From Leisingera sp. ANG-M1 (GTDB taxonomy: Bacteria > Pseudomonadota > Alphaproteobacteria > Rhodobacterales > Rhodobacteraceae): 64,000 nucleotides of DNA. This document shows positions 7,902 through 16,510 of the stretch, piece by piece (the stretch's first letter is position 1; each line of letters starts with the position of its first letter). The stretch covers positions 1 through 64,000 of the forward strand of contig NZ_JWLC01000019.1 of the NCBI RefSeq assembly GCF_000813745.1, given 5' to 3'. The notes under the pieces were generated by a model. The model made no database searches and was not told the origin of the DNA. It saw nothing but the letters and a program-made list of their open reading frames with translations. The position numbers and the translations under genes were made by a program.

Positions 7902-9038
7902 ATGCAGACGCTGGACATCCTGGAGCGGCTGATCGGATTTGACACGGTCAGCTGCAACTCCAATCTGGAACTTGCCGCTTATGTTGAGGGTTTCCTGGCC
8001 GAGCGCGGCTTTGCGGTGATGCGGCTTCCGTCGCCGGATGGGTCCAAGACCGGGCTTTATGCCGAGAAAGGCCCGGCGGGGCGGGGGGTTCTGCTGTCAG
8101 CGCATACCGATGTGGTGCCGGTGGACGGCCAGGACTGGAGCCGCGATCCTTTCCGGCTGACCCGCGACGGTGACCGCGTCTATGGCCGCGGCACCACCGA
8201 TATGAAGGGTTACGCGGCCAGTGCTTTGGCGCTGGCAGACAGGGCGGCGAAGGCGGATCTGAAAGAACCGCTGAAAATCGCGCTGTCTTATGACGAGGAG
8301 GTCGGCTGCGTTGGCATTCAGGAAATGCTGGAGCGGCTGGCACCGCTGATCGGACAGCCGCGGGCCTGTTTCGTCGGCGAGCCGACCGAGATGGAAGTCG
8401 CCATCGGCCACAAGGGCAAAGCGGCTCTGCGCGCCGTGTGCCACGGCCAAAGCGGGCATTCGGCCCTTGCTCCCAACTTCACCAACGCTTTGCACCTTGC
8501 CGGGGATTTCCTGGCCGAACTGCGCACGCTGCAGGAGGATTTCGCCGCCAATGGCGCGCGGGATACGGCTTATGCGGTGCCCTATTCCACCGTGCATGCC
8601 GGCAAGATGAGCGGCGGCACCGCATTGAACATCGTGCCGGACCGCGCCGAGCTGACATTCGAGTACCGCCATCTGGCCGCCGACCGGGGGGCGGACATTC
8701 TGGCCCGCATTCAGGCCGCTGCTGACCGTGTCAGCGCCCGCTACCCGGCGGAGGCCAGCGTCGAGGTGGAGCAATACAACGCCTATCCCGGCTTGGATGT
8801 GCCTGCGGACAGCCCGGTTGTCCCCTTTGCCCAGAAGCTGGCCCAAAGCAATAGCACCACCAAGGTCGCCTTTGGCACCGAGGCCGGGTTCTTTGACCAG
8901 CTGGGGGTGCCCACCGTGGTTTGCGGCCCGGGCTCGATGGAAGGGCAGGGGCACAAGCCCGACGAATATCTGGAACTGAGCCAACTCGCCGCCTGCGACG
9001 CGATGATGGACCGGATCCTGGAAGATCTGACTAATTGA
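7902..9038 (+). CDS. M20 family metallopeptidase / ArgE-like N-acyl amino acid deacylase
   Basis: The 378-residue protein has all M20 landmarks: His68 (S-A-H-T-D-V-V), bridging Asp100 (T-T-D-M-K-G), Glu132/Glu133 (D-E-E-V-G), and the F-G-T-E-A-G segment typical of acetylornithine deacetylase (ArgE). These di-zinc enzymes hydrolyse N-acyl or N-formyl amino acids. The start is uncertain: a TTG at 7890 overlaps the dodecin stop, while the ATG at 7902 leaves a short gap; neither has a strong ribosome-binding site and I chose the ATG. No other arginine-biosynthesis gene is nearby, so I read it as a catabolic deacylase of this cluster rather than the biosynthetic ArgE. Confidence 0.85.
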   Translation: MQTLDILERLIGFDTVSCNSNLELAAYVEGFLAERGFAVMRLPSPDGSKTGLYAEKGPAGRGVLLSAHTDVVPVDGQDWSRDPFRLTRDGDRVYGRGTTDMKGYAASALALADRAAKADLKEPLKIALSYDEEVGCVGIQEMLERLAPLIGQPRACFVGEPTEMEVAIGHKGKAALRAVCHGQSGHSALAPNFTNALHLAGDFLAELRTLQEDFAANGARDTAYAVPYSTVHAGKMSGGTALNIVPDRAELTFEYRHLAADRGADILARIQAAADRVSARYPAEASVEVEQYNAYPGLDVPADSPVVPFAQKLAQSNSTTKVAFGTEAGFFDQLGVPTVVCGPGSMEGQGHKPDEYLELSQLAACDAMMDRILEDLTN

Positions 9039-9048
9039 GGAATACAGC

Positions 9049-9429
9049 ATGACAATGACAGCCTATCTGCAAACCATGGAGCGAGGAGACCTGGACGCCT
9101 GGGGCACGCCCGAGGATATCGGCTCCGAAACCGTCGAAGGCGCGCCGGAATGTGCCGGCAGTTTCGATCTGGGCAGCCCGGACGATCCGGTGTTCGGAGG
9201 TTTGTATTCAGTGACCAAGGGCAAATACCGCGTCACCTATGGCTTTCACGAGCACGCAACCCTGCTGGACGGCGAGGTGGCGCTGACCAATGAGGCGACC
9301 GGTGACACCGTGGTTTATGGCCCCGGCGACAGCTGGATCATTGCCAAGGGTACCCCGGTGCTGTGGGACATCCGCAGCGATGTGGCGCGCAAATCTTACC
9401 TGGCAGTGACGACAGATCTGCCCGGGTGA
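9049..9429 (+). CDS. Single-domain cupin protein (RmlC-like, COG3450 type)
   Basis: The 126-residue protein is one cupin barrel with H-E-H-A-T-L-L-D-G-E followed by G-D-S-W-I-I-A-K-G-T-P, the pattern of the ureidoglycine-aminohydrolase-like cupins (DUF861). Its chemistry here is unknown; it could be a small hydrolase, an isomerase or a ligand-binding accessory protein. GAGGAA precedes the ATG, 10 bp after the deacylase stop. Its stop overlaps the GTG start of the following membrane protein gene, so translation is likely coupled. Confidence 0.8.
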   Translation: MTMTAYLQTMERGDLDAWGTPEDIGSETVEGAPECAGSFDLGSPDDPVFGGLYSVTKGKYRVTYGFHEHATLLDGEVALTNEATGDTVVYGPGDSWIIAKGTPVLWDIRSDVARKSYLAVTTDLPG

Positions 9430-9676
9430 TTACAGAAATCGCCTGGTATGACGCGCTTGGCCTAATCGGCTCGGTGGTCATTGTCGTGGCCTATTACATG
9501 GCCACGCGCAATTTTCTGCCGGCCGACAGAATTCCGTTCAATGCGGCTAATATCGCGGGCGGGGCTTTGGTGATGATTTCGCTGGTCTACCGCCCAAACC
9601 TCGGCGCCATCGTGATTGAGGTGATGTTCCTGCTGATTGCACTGCTCGCCATCTGGCGGAACCTGCGGGCCAGAGC

Positions 9677-9680
<4 letters not shown>
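9426..9680 (+). CDS. Small CBU_0592-like membrane protein
   Basis: The 84-residue product has three hydrophobic segments (about residues 8-26, 36-55 and 60-78) and the pattern L-I-G-S...A-Y-Y-M...N-A-A-N-I-A-G-G-A-L-V-M-I-S-L, matching the small CBU_0592 family. No function is known. The GTG at 9426 overlaps the cupin stop (GTGA), which I prefer over a longer frame from 9363 buried in the cupin gene. It is convergent with aspA, whose 3' end overlaps it by 4 bp. Confidence 0.75.
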
Positions 9681-11077
<1,397 letters not shown>

Positions 11078-11271
11078 CGTCTTTGGTCCTGGCCGCTGTG
11101 AAACTCCGCCCTTGCCTAAGAGCTGCCCGGCAAGCCGGTAAAGACGCGGTTTCCTTGCCACCGGTTAGGATTCTGCAAAGCTGCGCCGACGACATTTTCA
11201 GAGCTATTCACAGAGCGGTCAGCAGGTTGTTCGAATATGGATAAGTTGCAGAAAATAATAAGTTTTCAAAG

Positions 11272-11288
11272 GTTAGGCAGAGACTAAC
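11272..11288 (+). promoter_or_regulatory. Inverted repeat GTTAG-N7-CTAAC between aspA and the ABC transporter operon
   Basis: Within the 296-bp divergent region (11078-11373) the only clear symmetric element is GTTAG-N7-CTAAC. The rest is relatively AT-rich (11230-11315) and probably carries both promoters; a weak TTAATG-17-TATGCT pair (11310-11338) faces the transporter genes. The repeat also fits T-N11-A spacing of LysR-type sites. The regulator is unknown. Confidence 0.35.
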
Positions 11289-11373
11289 ATTTGCTGAGGG
11301 AGTCAATTCTTAATGCGAACCCCTGCGCTTCCTATGCTGGGACAAACGTCAAGCGGCATTGAGGGAGGCGCAA

Positions 11374-12465
11374 GTGTCGGAGAGGATGTCAAACGCGATT
11401 GATGTGCGTAACGCGGTCAAGCGCTATGGGGACTTCACGGCCCTCAAGCGGATTTCGCTGACCATCAAGGATAATGAGTTCTTTACCCTGCTGGGGCCCT
11501 CGGGCTGCGGCAAGACAACGCTTTTGCGGATGATCGCAGGGTTTGAGGATGTGACCGAGGGCGAGATCCTCCTTTACGGGGATGAGATCGAGAAACTGCC
11601 CCCGCATCAGCGGCCGGTGAACACGGTGTTCCAGAACTATGCGCTGTTCCCGCATATGACCATTCTGGAAAACGTCGCCTTTGGCCTGGAGATGCGCGGC
11701 AAGTCCAAGTCCGAGGCGCGCACCCGCGCCGGCGAAATGCTGGAACTGGTGCAACTGTCGCAATTCGCTGCACGCAAACCGTCTCAGCTCTCAGGCGGCC
11801 AGCAGCAGCGTGTGGCGCTGGCGCGTGCGCTGGCGCCACAGCCTAAAGTCCTGCTTCTGGACGAGCCGCTGTCGGCGCTTGATCTGAAGCTCAGGAAAGC
11901 CATGCAGCTGGAGCTGAAGCACCTGCAGCGGGAAACCGGGATCACTTTTATCTTTGTGACCCATGACCAGGAAGAGGCGCTCACCATGTCCGACCGCATC
12001 GCGGTGATGTCGGCAGGCGAGATGCAGCAGCTGGGCAGCCCGACCGAGATCTATGAACAGCCGCGCAATATGTTCGTGGCGGATTTCATCGGCGAGACCA
12101 ATCTGCTGGAGGTCTCGGTCGATCAGGTGATGAACGGCCGCGCGGTCTGCCATCTGGGCGGCGGCCATGCGCTGACCTGCAACTCGGTCGAAGGCATCAA
12201 TGTCGGCGCCAAGGTGCATATGTCGGTGCGGCCCGAGCGGCTGTTCACCACGGATGTGCCGGTCGAAGGCGAAGCGCTGAAAGGCCGGGTGGTCGAGAAC
12301 ATCTTTGTCGGCACCGACATCAGCACAATTGTCGATCTGGCCGAGGGGCCGCAGTTCATCGTGCGGACCTCGAATTCCGAGCGCGGCAACAAGCGCATCT
12401 TTGAGCCGGGCAGCGAAATCTTTGTCAATATGGAGCTGGGGGCCGGGCGCCTCCTGGTGGACTGA
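11374..12465 (+). CDS. ABC transporter ATP-binding protein (PotA type)
   Basis: The 363-residue ATPase has Walker A G-P-S-G-C-G-K-T-T at residues 41-49, the signature L-S-G-G-Q-Q-Q-R from about 139, Walker B ending at Asp163 (L-L-L-D-E-P), and a C-terminal TOBE domain, as in PotA of polyamine importers. The GTG at 11374 is chosen because GAGGGAGG lies just upstream (11361-11368); an ATG at 11386 is too close to its own purine stretch. It is the first gene of a four-gene importer operon and overlaps the permease start (TGATG). Polyamine-type importers in this clade also carry other cationic compounds, so the substrate is open. Confidence 0.92.
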   Translation: MSERMSNAIDVRNAVKRYGDFTALKRISLTIKDNEFFTLLGPSGCGKTTLLRMIAGFEDVTEGEILLYGDEIEKLPPHQRPVNTVFQNYALFPHMTILENVAFGLEMRGKSKSEARTRAGEMLELVQLSQFAARKPSQLSGGQQQRVALARALAPQPKVLLLDEPLSALDLKLRKAMQLELKHLQRETGITFIFVTHDQEEALTMSDRIAVMSAGEMQQLGSPTEIYEQPRNMFVADFIGETNLLEVSVDQVMNGRAVCHLGGGHALTCNSVEGINVGAKVHMSVRPERLFTTDVPVEGEALKGRVVENIFVGTDISTIVDLAEGPQFIVRTSNSERGNKRIFEPGSEIFVNMELGAGRLLVD

Positions 12466-13394
12466 TGGCAGCAGGTGCAGCAAGCGGCGGCAGCGCAACA
12501 ACAGACACATACAAGGAAGCACGCAACTGGCTGTTGCTTCCCTCCTGGGCGGTTCTTGGGATCTTTGTCCTCGCGCCCGTATGCATGATGCTGGTCTATT
12601 CCTTCCTGACCAAGGAATTCCGCGGCGGGGTGATCTGGGAACCGTCGCTGGCGGCCTATGATCAGTTCTTCTTTGACCGCGGGCTGTTCGGCGACGAGCC
12701 GGCCAAGATCGAATGGACCTATATCACCATTTTCTGGCGATCGATCTGGCAGGCCGGCGCGGCGACGCTCCTTAGCCTGGTGATCGGCTTCCCGACTGCC
12801 TACTTCATTGCCACGCGGCCCGAGCGCGTGCGCCCGTTCTGGGTGTTCCTGATCACCATCCCCTATTGGGTGAACCTGCTGATCCGCACCGTGTCGATGA
12901 AGTTCCTGCTGCGCGACCAGGGGCCGCTGAATGACTTCCTGATCGGCACCGGCCTGATCGACAGCCCGATCCATATCGTCAACACCAACTTTGCGGTGCA
13001 GCTGGGGCTGTTCTACTCCTACCTGCCGTTCATGGTGCTGCCGATTTATGCGGCGGTGGAACGCTACAACTTCTCGCTCTCCGAGGCGGCGGCGGATCTT
13101 TATGCGCCGAAATGGGTCACGCTGCGCCGTATCGTGCTGCCTGCGATCAAACCGGGCGTCATCGCGGGGTGCATCCTGGTGTTTGTGCCTTCGATGGGCT
13201 CCTTCCTGGCTCCCGACCTTCTTGGCGGCGCCAAGAACTTCATGATCGGCTCGCTGATCGAAGAGCAGTTCAAGGGCAACGCGGGCAACTGGCCCTTTGG
13301 GGCGGCGGCGTCGATGATCCTGCTGACCATGGTGCTGATCATCCTGCTGATCTTTGCCCGCCAGCAATCCAAAGCCGAAAACGGAGGGAGCTGA
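12465..13394 (+). CDS. ABC transporter permease (PotB type)
   Basis: The 309-residue inner-membrane protein has an N-terminal transmembrane helix, a periplasmic loop, and the binding-protein-dependent transport fold with about six helices. The EAA loop (E-A-A-A-D-L-Y-A-P...I-V-L-P) lies near residues 205-235. It forms the channel with the PotC-type partner. The ATG overlaps the ATPase stop, showing translational coupling. Confidence 0.92.
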   Translation: MAAGAASGGSATTDTYKEARNWLLLPSWAVLGIFVLAPVCMMLVYSFLTKEFRGGVIWEPSLAAYDQFFFDRGLFGDEPAKIEWTYITIFWRSIWQAGAATLLSLVIGFPTAYFIATRPERVRPFWVFLITIPYWVNLLIRTVSMKFLLRDQGPLNDFLIGTGLIDSPIHIVNTNFAVQLGLFYSYLPFMVLPIYAAVERYNFSLSEAAADLYAPKWVTLRRIVLPAIKPGVIAGCILVFVPSMGSFLAPDLLGGAKNFMIGSLIEEQFKGNAGNWPFGAAASMILLTMVLIILLIFARQQSKAENGGS

Positions 13395-13397
13395 GCC

Positions 13398-14207
13398 ATG
13401 GCAACCGTCAACAATGACATCAAGACCTACAAGGGCTTCCGTGCCATCACCCTCCTGTGCCTTCTGGTGCTCTATGCGCCGCTGGTGATCGTCACGATTT
13501 ACAGCTTCAACGCATCAGCCTCGATCACCAACTGGGAAGGCCTGTCGTTCCGCTGGTACGCCGATGTCTTCACCGGCCCGGAAAGCGACAAGTTCAAGGT
13601 GGCGGCCTTCAACAGCTTCACCATTGCTATCATGGCGGCCACGGCGTCGACCACCATTGCCACATTGGCGGCCACCGCCATGGTGCGCGGCGGCAAGTTC
13701 AAACTGCGGACCGTATCCTTTGGCCTGATCTCGCTGCCGCTGATGGTGCCCGAGATCGTGACCGCAGTTGCGACGCTGATCTTCTTCAACTCGATCGGCT
13801 TCACCCGCGGCTACCTGACCATCCTGGTTGCCCATATCGCCTTCTGCATCCCCTTTGCCTACCTGCCGATCTCGGCCCGGATGCAGGGTATCGAGGACAG
13901 CTTTGAACAGGCGGCAATGGACCTTTACGCCACCAAGCGCCAGGCCTTCACCAAAGTGCTGATGCCGCTGATGGCACCGGGGATCATCTCGGGCTTCCTG
14001 CTGGCCTTCATCGTCTCTCTGGATGACTTCATCATCACCAATTTCGTCAAAGGCGCCGGTGTCGAAACCCTGCCCACCGCGATCTTCGGTTCGGTGAAAC
14101 AGGGGATCAAACCCAACATCATGGCGATCTCAACCATGCTGCTGAGCTTCTCCATCGTGATGGTCACCATCAGCTATTTCGTCAGCAAATCAGACAACAC
14201 CAAGTAA
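13398..14207 (+). CDS. ABC transporter permease (PotC type)
   Basis: The 269-residue inner-membrane protein has about six transmembrane helices and a second EAA loop (Q-A-A-M-D-L-Y-A-T...V-L-M-P) near residues 170-195, typical of PotC/PotI. GGAGGGAGC precedes the ATG, 3 bp after the PotB-type gene. It pairs with that permease in the importer. Confidence 0.92.
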   Translation: MATVNNDIKTYKGFRAITLLCLLVLYAPLVIVTIYSFNASASITNWEGLSFRWYADVFTGPESDKFKVAAFNSFTIAIMAATASTTIATLAATAMVRGGKFKLRTVSFGLISLPLMVPEIVTAVATLIFFNSIGFTRGYLTILVAHIAFCIPFAYLPISARMQGIEDSFEQAAMDLYATKRQAFTKVLMPLMAPGIISGFLLAFIVSLDDFIITNFVKGAGVETLPTAIFGSVKQGIKPNIMAISTMLLSFSIVMVTISYFVSKSDNTK

Positions 14208-14230
14208 GTCTCAACACGGAGGAAACGGAA

Positions 14231-15265
14231 ATGAAAACCATGCTGAAAACCACTGCTGCCGCACTGGCGCTGACGGTCGGCGCAACGGCAGCAGCCGCGG
14301 AAGAGAAAGTGGTTCTTTACCATTGGTTCGAATACATGCCGCAGGAGCTGCTGGACAAGTTCACTGCCGAAACCGGCATCAAGGTCACCATGGACACCTT
14401 CGACAGCAACGAAGCCATGCTGGCCAGCCTCAAGGCCGGCGCCATCGGCACCTATGACCTGTCGGTGCCCGGCGACTACATGGTGGCGATCCTCAAGAAC
14501 CAGGGCATGCTGGACACCATTGCGGATGGCGAACTGAAGAACAAAGCCAACATCTCCGACCAATGGCTGGACGTTGATTTCGACCCGGGCCGGATGCACT
14601 CGATCCCTTATCAGTGGGGTTCCACCAGCTTTTCAGTGAACCGGGATGATTACCAGGGCGATATCCAGTCCACCGACATTCTGTTCAACCCGCCGGAAGA
14701 GCTGAAGGGCCGCATCAACGTTCTGGACAGCCAGGCAGATGTGCTGGCGATGGCCTCGCTGCACTTGGGCATCCCGCAATGCACGAATGACCGTGAACAG
14801 CTGAAGGCACTGAACGCGCTGGTGCAGGGTGCCAAGGAGAACTGGACCTCGTTCAACTCGGACACCGCCAAGGAAGTGCTGGTCTCGGGCGACGTTTCGG
14901 CGGGCATGATCTGGAACGGTTTCTCGGCCAAGGCCCGTGCGGAAGGCGCCAACGTGGAATACGCCTATCCTGAGCAGGGCATGCTGGTATGGATGGACAA
15001 CATCGTGCTGCTGAAGGATGCGCCGAACCGCGAGAACGCGCTGAAGTTCCTGGACTTCATGCTGGAGCCGGAAAACGTCGCGGCGCTGACCAACTGGACC
15101 CAGTATTCGGCTGGTGTGGACGGGGTTTCCGACCATCTGGACGAGGCCCTGCGCACATCGCCTGAGAACAACCCGCCGGCCGGTGTCTCCACTGCCTTCA
15201 TCCAAGTTTGCGATGAGCAGACCCAGGCAGTCTATGACACCATCTGGACCAACCTGAAAAAGTAA
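14231..15265 (+). CDS. Periplasmic substrate-binding protein of the PotABCD-type transporter (PotD/PotF family)
   Basis: The 344-residue protein begins with a Sec signal peptide (M-K-T-M-L-K, then an Ala-rich core, probable cleavage near residues 22-24 before E-E-K-V-V). The mature part starts with Y-H-W-F-E-Y-M-P, like the Y-N-W-x-x-Y start of PotD/PotF proteins. It captures the substrate and delivers it to the permeases. CGGAGGAAACGG precedes the ATG. The polyamine specificity of the family cannot be assumed: the flanking TMADH-like and amine-related genes make a methylated amine or amino acid equally possible. Confidence 0.88.
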   Translation: MKTMLKTTAAALALTVGATAAAAEEKVVLYHWFEYMPQELLDKFTAETGIKVTMDTFDSNEAMLASLKAGAIGTYDLSVPGDYMVAILKNQGMLDTIADGELKNKANISDQWLDVDFDPGRMHSIPYQWGSTSFSVNRDDYQGDIQSTDILFNPPEELKGRINVLDSQADVLAMASLHLGIPQCTNDREQLKALNALVQGAKENWTSFNSDTAKEVLVSGDVSAGMIWNGFSAKARAEGANVEYAYPEQGMLVWMDNIVLLKDAPNRENALKFLDFMLEPENVAALTNWTQYSAGVDGVSDHLDEALRTSPENNPPAGVSTAFIQVCDEQTQAVYDTIWTNLKK

Positions 15266-15296
15266 TACCTCCCCTGGTAGTCCGTCAGGACAGCCT

Positions 15297-15327
15297 GCCC
15301 CGGGTGCTGCGTGCCCGGGGCTTTTTT
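15297..15327 (+). terminator. Rho-independent terminator of the ABC transporter operon
   Basis: GCCCCGGG (15297-15304) pairs with CCCGGGGC (15314-15321) around a 9-nt loop and is followed by six T residues. It lies 31 bp after the binding-protein stop and just before the convergent LuxR-type gene. Confidence 0.92.
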
Positions 15328-15331
15328 GCGG

Positions 15332-16384
15332 TCAATCCGGCGGGCTGCCGATGTGCTGGAGCAGCATCAGGAACAATTCCCGTTCGGTGGTGATGTCGAG
15401 CTTGCGGTAGATCCGTTTGCGGTGGTTCTTCACGGTGCCCGCTGAAATGCCCAGGGTTTCCGCGACAGTGACCGTCGGCTGGCCGCGCAGGATCAGCCCG
15501 CAGATGGCCGTTTCGCGTTCTGTCAGCCGTTCGCGGAACAGTTGCTGCAGCGCGGTTTCGAGATCGAGAGAAGCCTCTGCGGCCGGGCGCCGGATCAGGA
15601 AGGTGATGCGCCCGCCGGGAGCCAGGGCAAACTCTTCGTCCAAAGGTTCGCACAGGACCTGCGCCTGACCTGCAGAAACCGGAGTTCCGGGCGCGCGGCG
15701 CGCGGTTTCGACCGCCTCTGAGACCGCCAGATCCTGTCCGGCCATTGTGGACCAACTGGCATCGGCAAAGGCGGGTTTGCCTCTGCTGTCTTCGATCAAA
15801 AAAGCGTCGGCATCCGGAAATCCTGTTTCCTGTCCGGCCCCGTCCTCCAGCTGTGCCAGTACCAGTTCCTGATTGCGTTTGTGTAGGGCGTGCAGGGTGG
15901 GAAACAGCGTTGACAGCAATGCCAGTTCCATCTCCGTGAAAGGCTCTTGCCGCAAGAAGAAGTAGTTGTCTGCGTGTCCCCCGATCTTAGGGCAGATCAG
16001 GGCGATTTCATCCGCCATCCCGGTGCGTGGCTGGAAACTGGCCACGTAGCTTTCGAGGCTTTCCCGGATCCGGTCCGAGGCTTTGGCCAGAGAAGCCAGG
16101 CTGAGCAGTCCCGTTTGCCCGGTCTCGCGCCAATGGCGGAAGAAGGGGTCGAACCGGTACGCCCCAGCCAAGTAGGCGGAAATCTCCTGATCCGGCACGT
16201 TGTCATGGATAAAGTAATGCGGCACGGCATAGCGCGAATACTGCAGGACACCGCTGGTATCGGCTTGCAAGAACCGGCCTAGCGCCTCTAGCAGCGCCCG
16301 CTGGAACCCAGGTCGGCCGCAAAGCCGCACCGGCTCCGCCAGATCGGGGAAGGACATCGGCGGCGGTGCAGGATTGTCGTGCAT
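15332..16384 (-). CDS. LuxR family transcriptional regulator
   Basis: The 350-residue protein carries a C-terminal LuxR/FixJ-type helix-turn-helix (L-T-E-R-E-T-A-I-C, then G-I-S-A-G-T-V-K-N-H-R-K-R-I-Y-R-K-L) at about residues 285-345. The N-terminal region of about 250 residues has no recognised domain by eye and is probably a ligand sensor; no autoinducer synthase gene is nearby. The start at 16384 is uncertain because no strong ribosome-binding site precedes it; 16357 is an alternative. The gene diverges from the second TMADH-like gene, and a perfect palindrome lies between them, so I infer local regulation of that demethylase. Confidence 0.82.
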   Translation of the reverse strand: MHDNPAPPPMSFPDLAEPVRLCGRPGFQRALLEALGRFLQADTSGVLQYSRYAVPHYFIHDNVPDQEISAYLAGAYRFDPFFRHWRETGQTGLLSLASLAKASDRIRESLESYVASFQPRTGMADEIALICPKIGGHADNYFFLRQEPFTEMELALLSTLFPTLHALHKRNQELVLAQLEDGAGQETGFPDADAFLIEDSRGKPAFADASWSTMAGQDLAVSEAVETARRAPGTPVSAGQAQVLCEPLDEEFALAPGGRITFLIRRPAAEASLDLETALQQLFRERLTERETAICGLILRGQPTVTVAETLGISAGTVKNHRKRIYRKLDITTERELFLMLLQHIGSPPD

Positions 16385-16411
16385 GGGCAAAGGCTTCGCA
16401 GGTTCGAGGAG

Positions 16412-16429
16412 GGGTCCCTTTAGGGACCC
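16412..16429 (+). promoter_or_regulatory. Palindromic operator candidate GGGTCCCT-TT-AGGGACCC
   Basis: Two perfect 8-bp arms with a 2-bp spacer lie in the 126-bp intergenic region between the LuxR-type regulator and the demethylase gene. Length (18 bp) and symmetry fit the binding site of a dimeric LuxR-type protein. There is no T-tract, so a terminator is unlikely. Confidence 0.5.
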
Positions 16430-16510
16430 TACTGCGGCAGGCCGCCTTGGGTAAAGCTGGGTTTGAAACGGCTGCGGCAGTTCGCAGGCAGCCAGCAAGG
16501 GAGACCCAGC

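Noticed and set aside
7890-9038. Naming the M20 enzyme argE for arginine biosynthesis
   Set aside because: No other arginine gene is nearby and M20 deacylases of this similarity have varied substrates; the neighbours are catabolic.
11374-15265. Firm assignment of the ABC importer to spermidine/putrescine
   Set aside because: The fold is PotABCD-type, but no polyamine metabolic gene is adjacent and related importers carry diverse substrates, so only the transporter type is reported.
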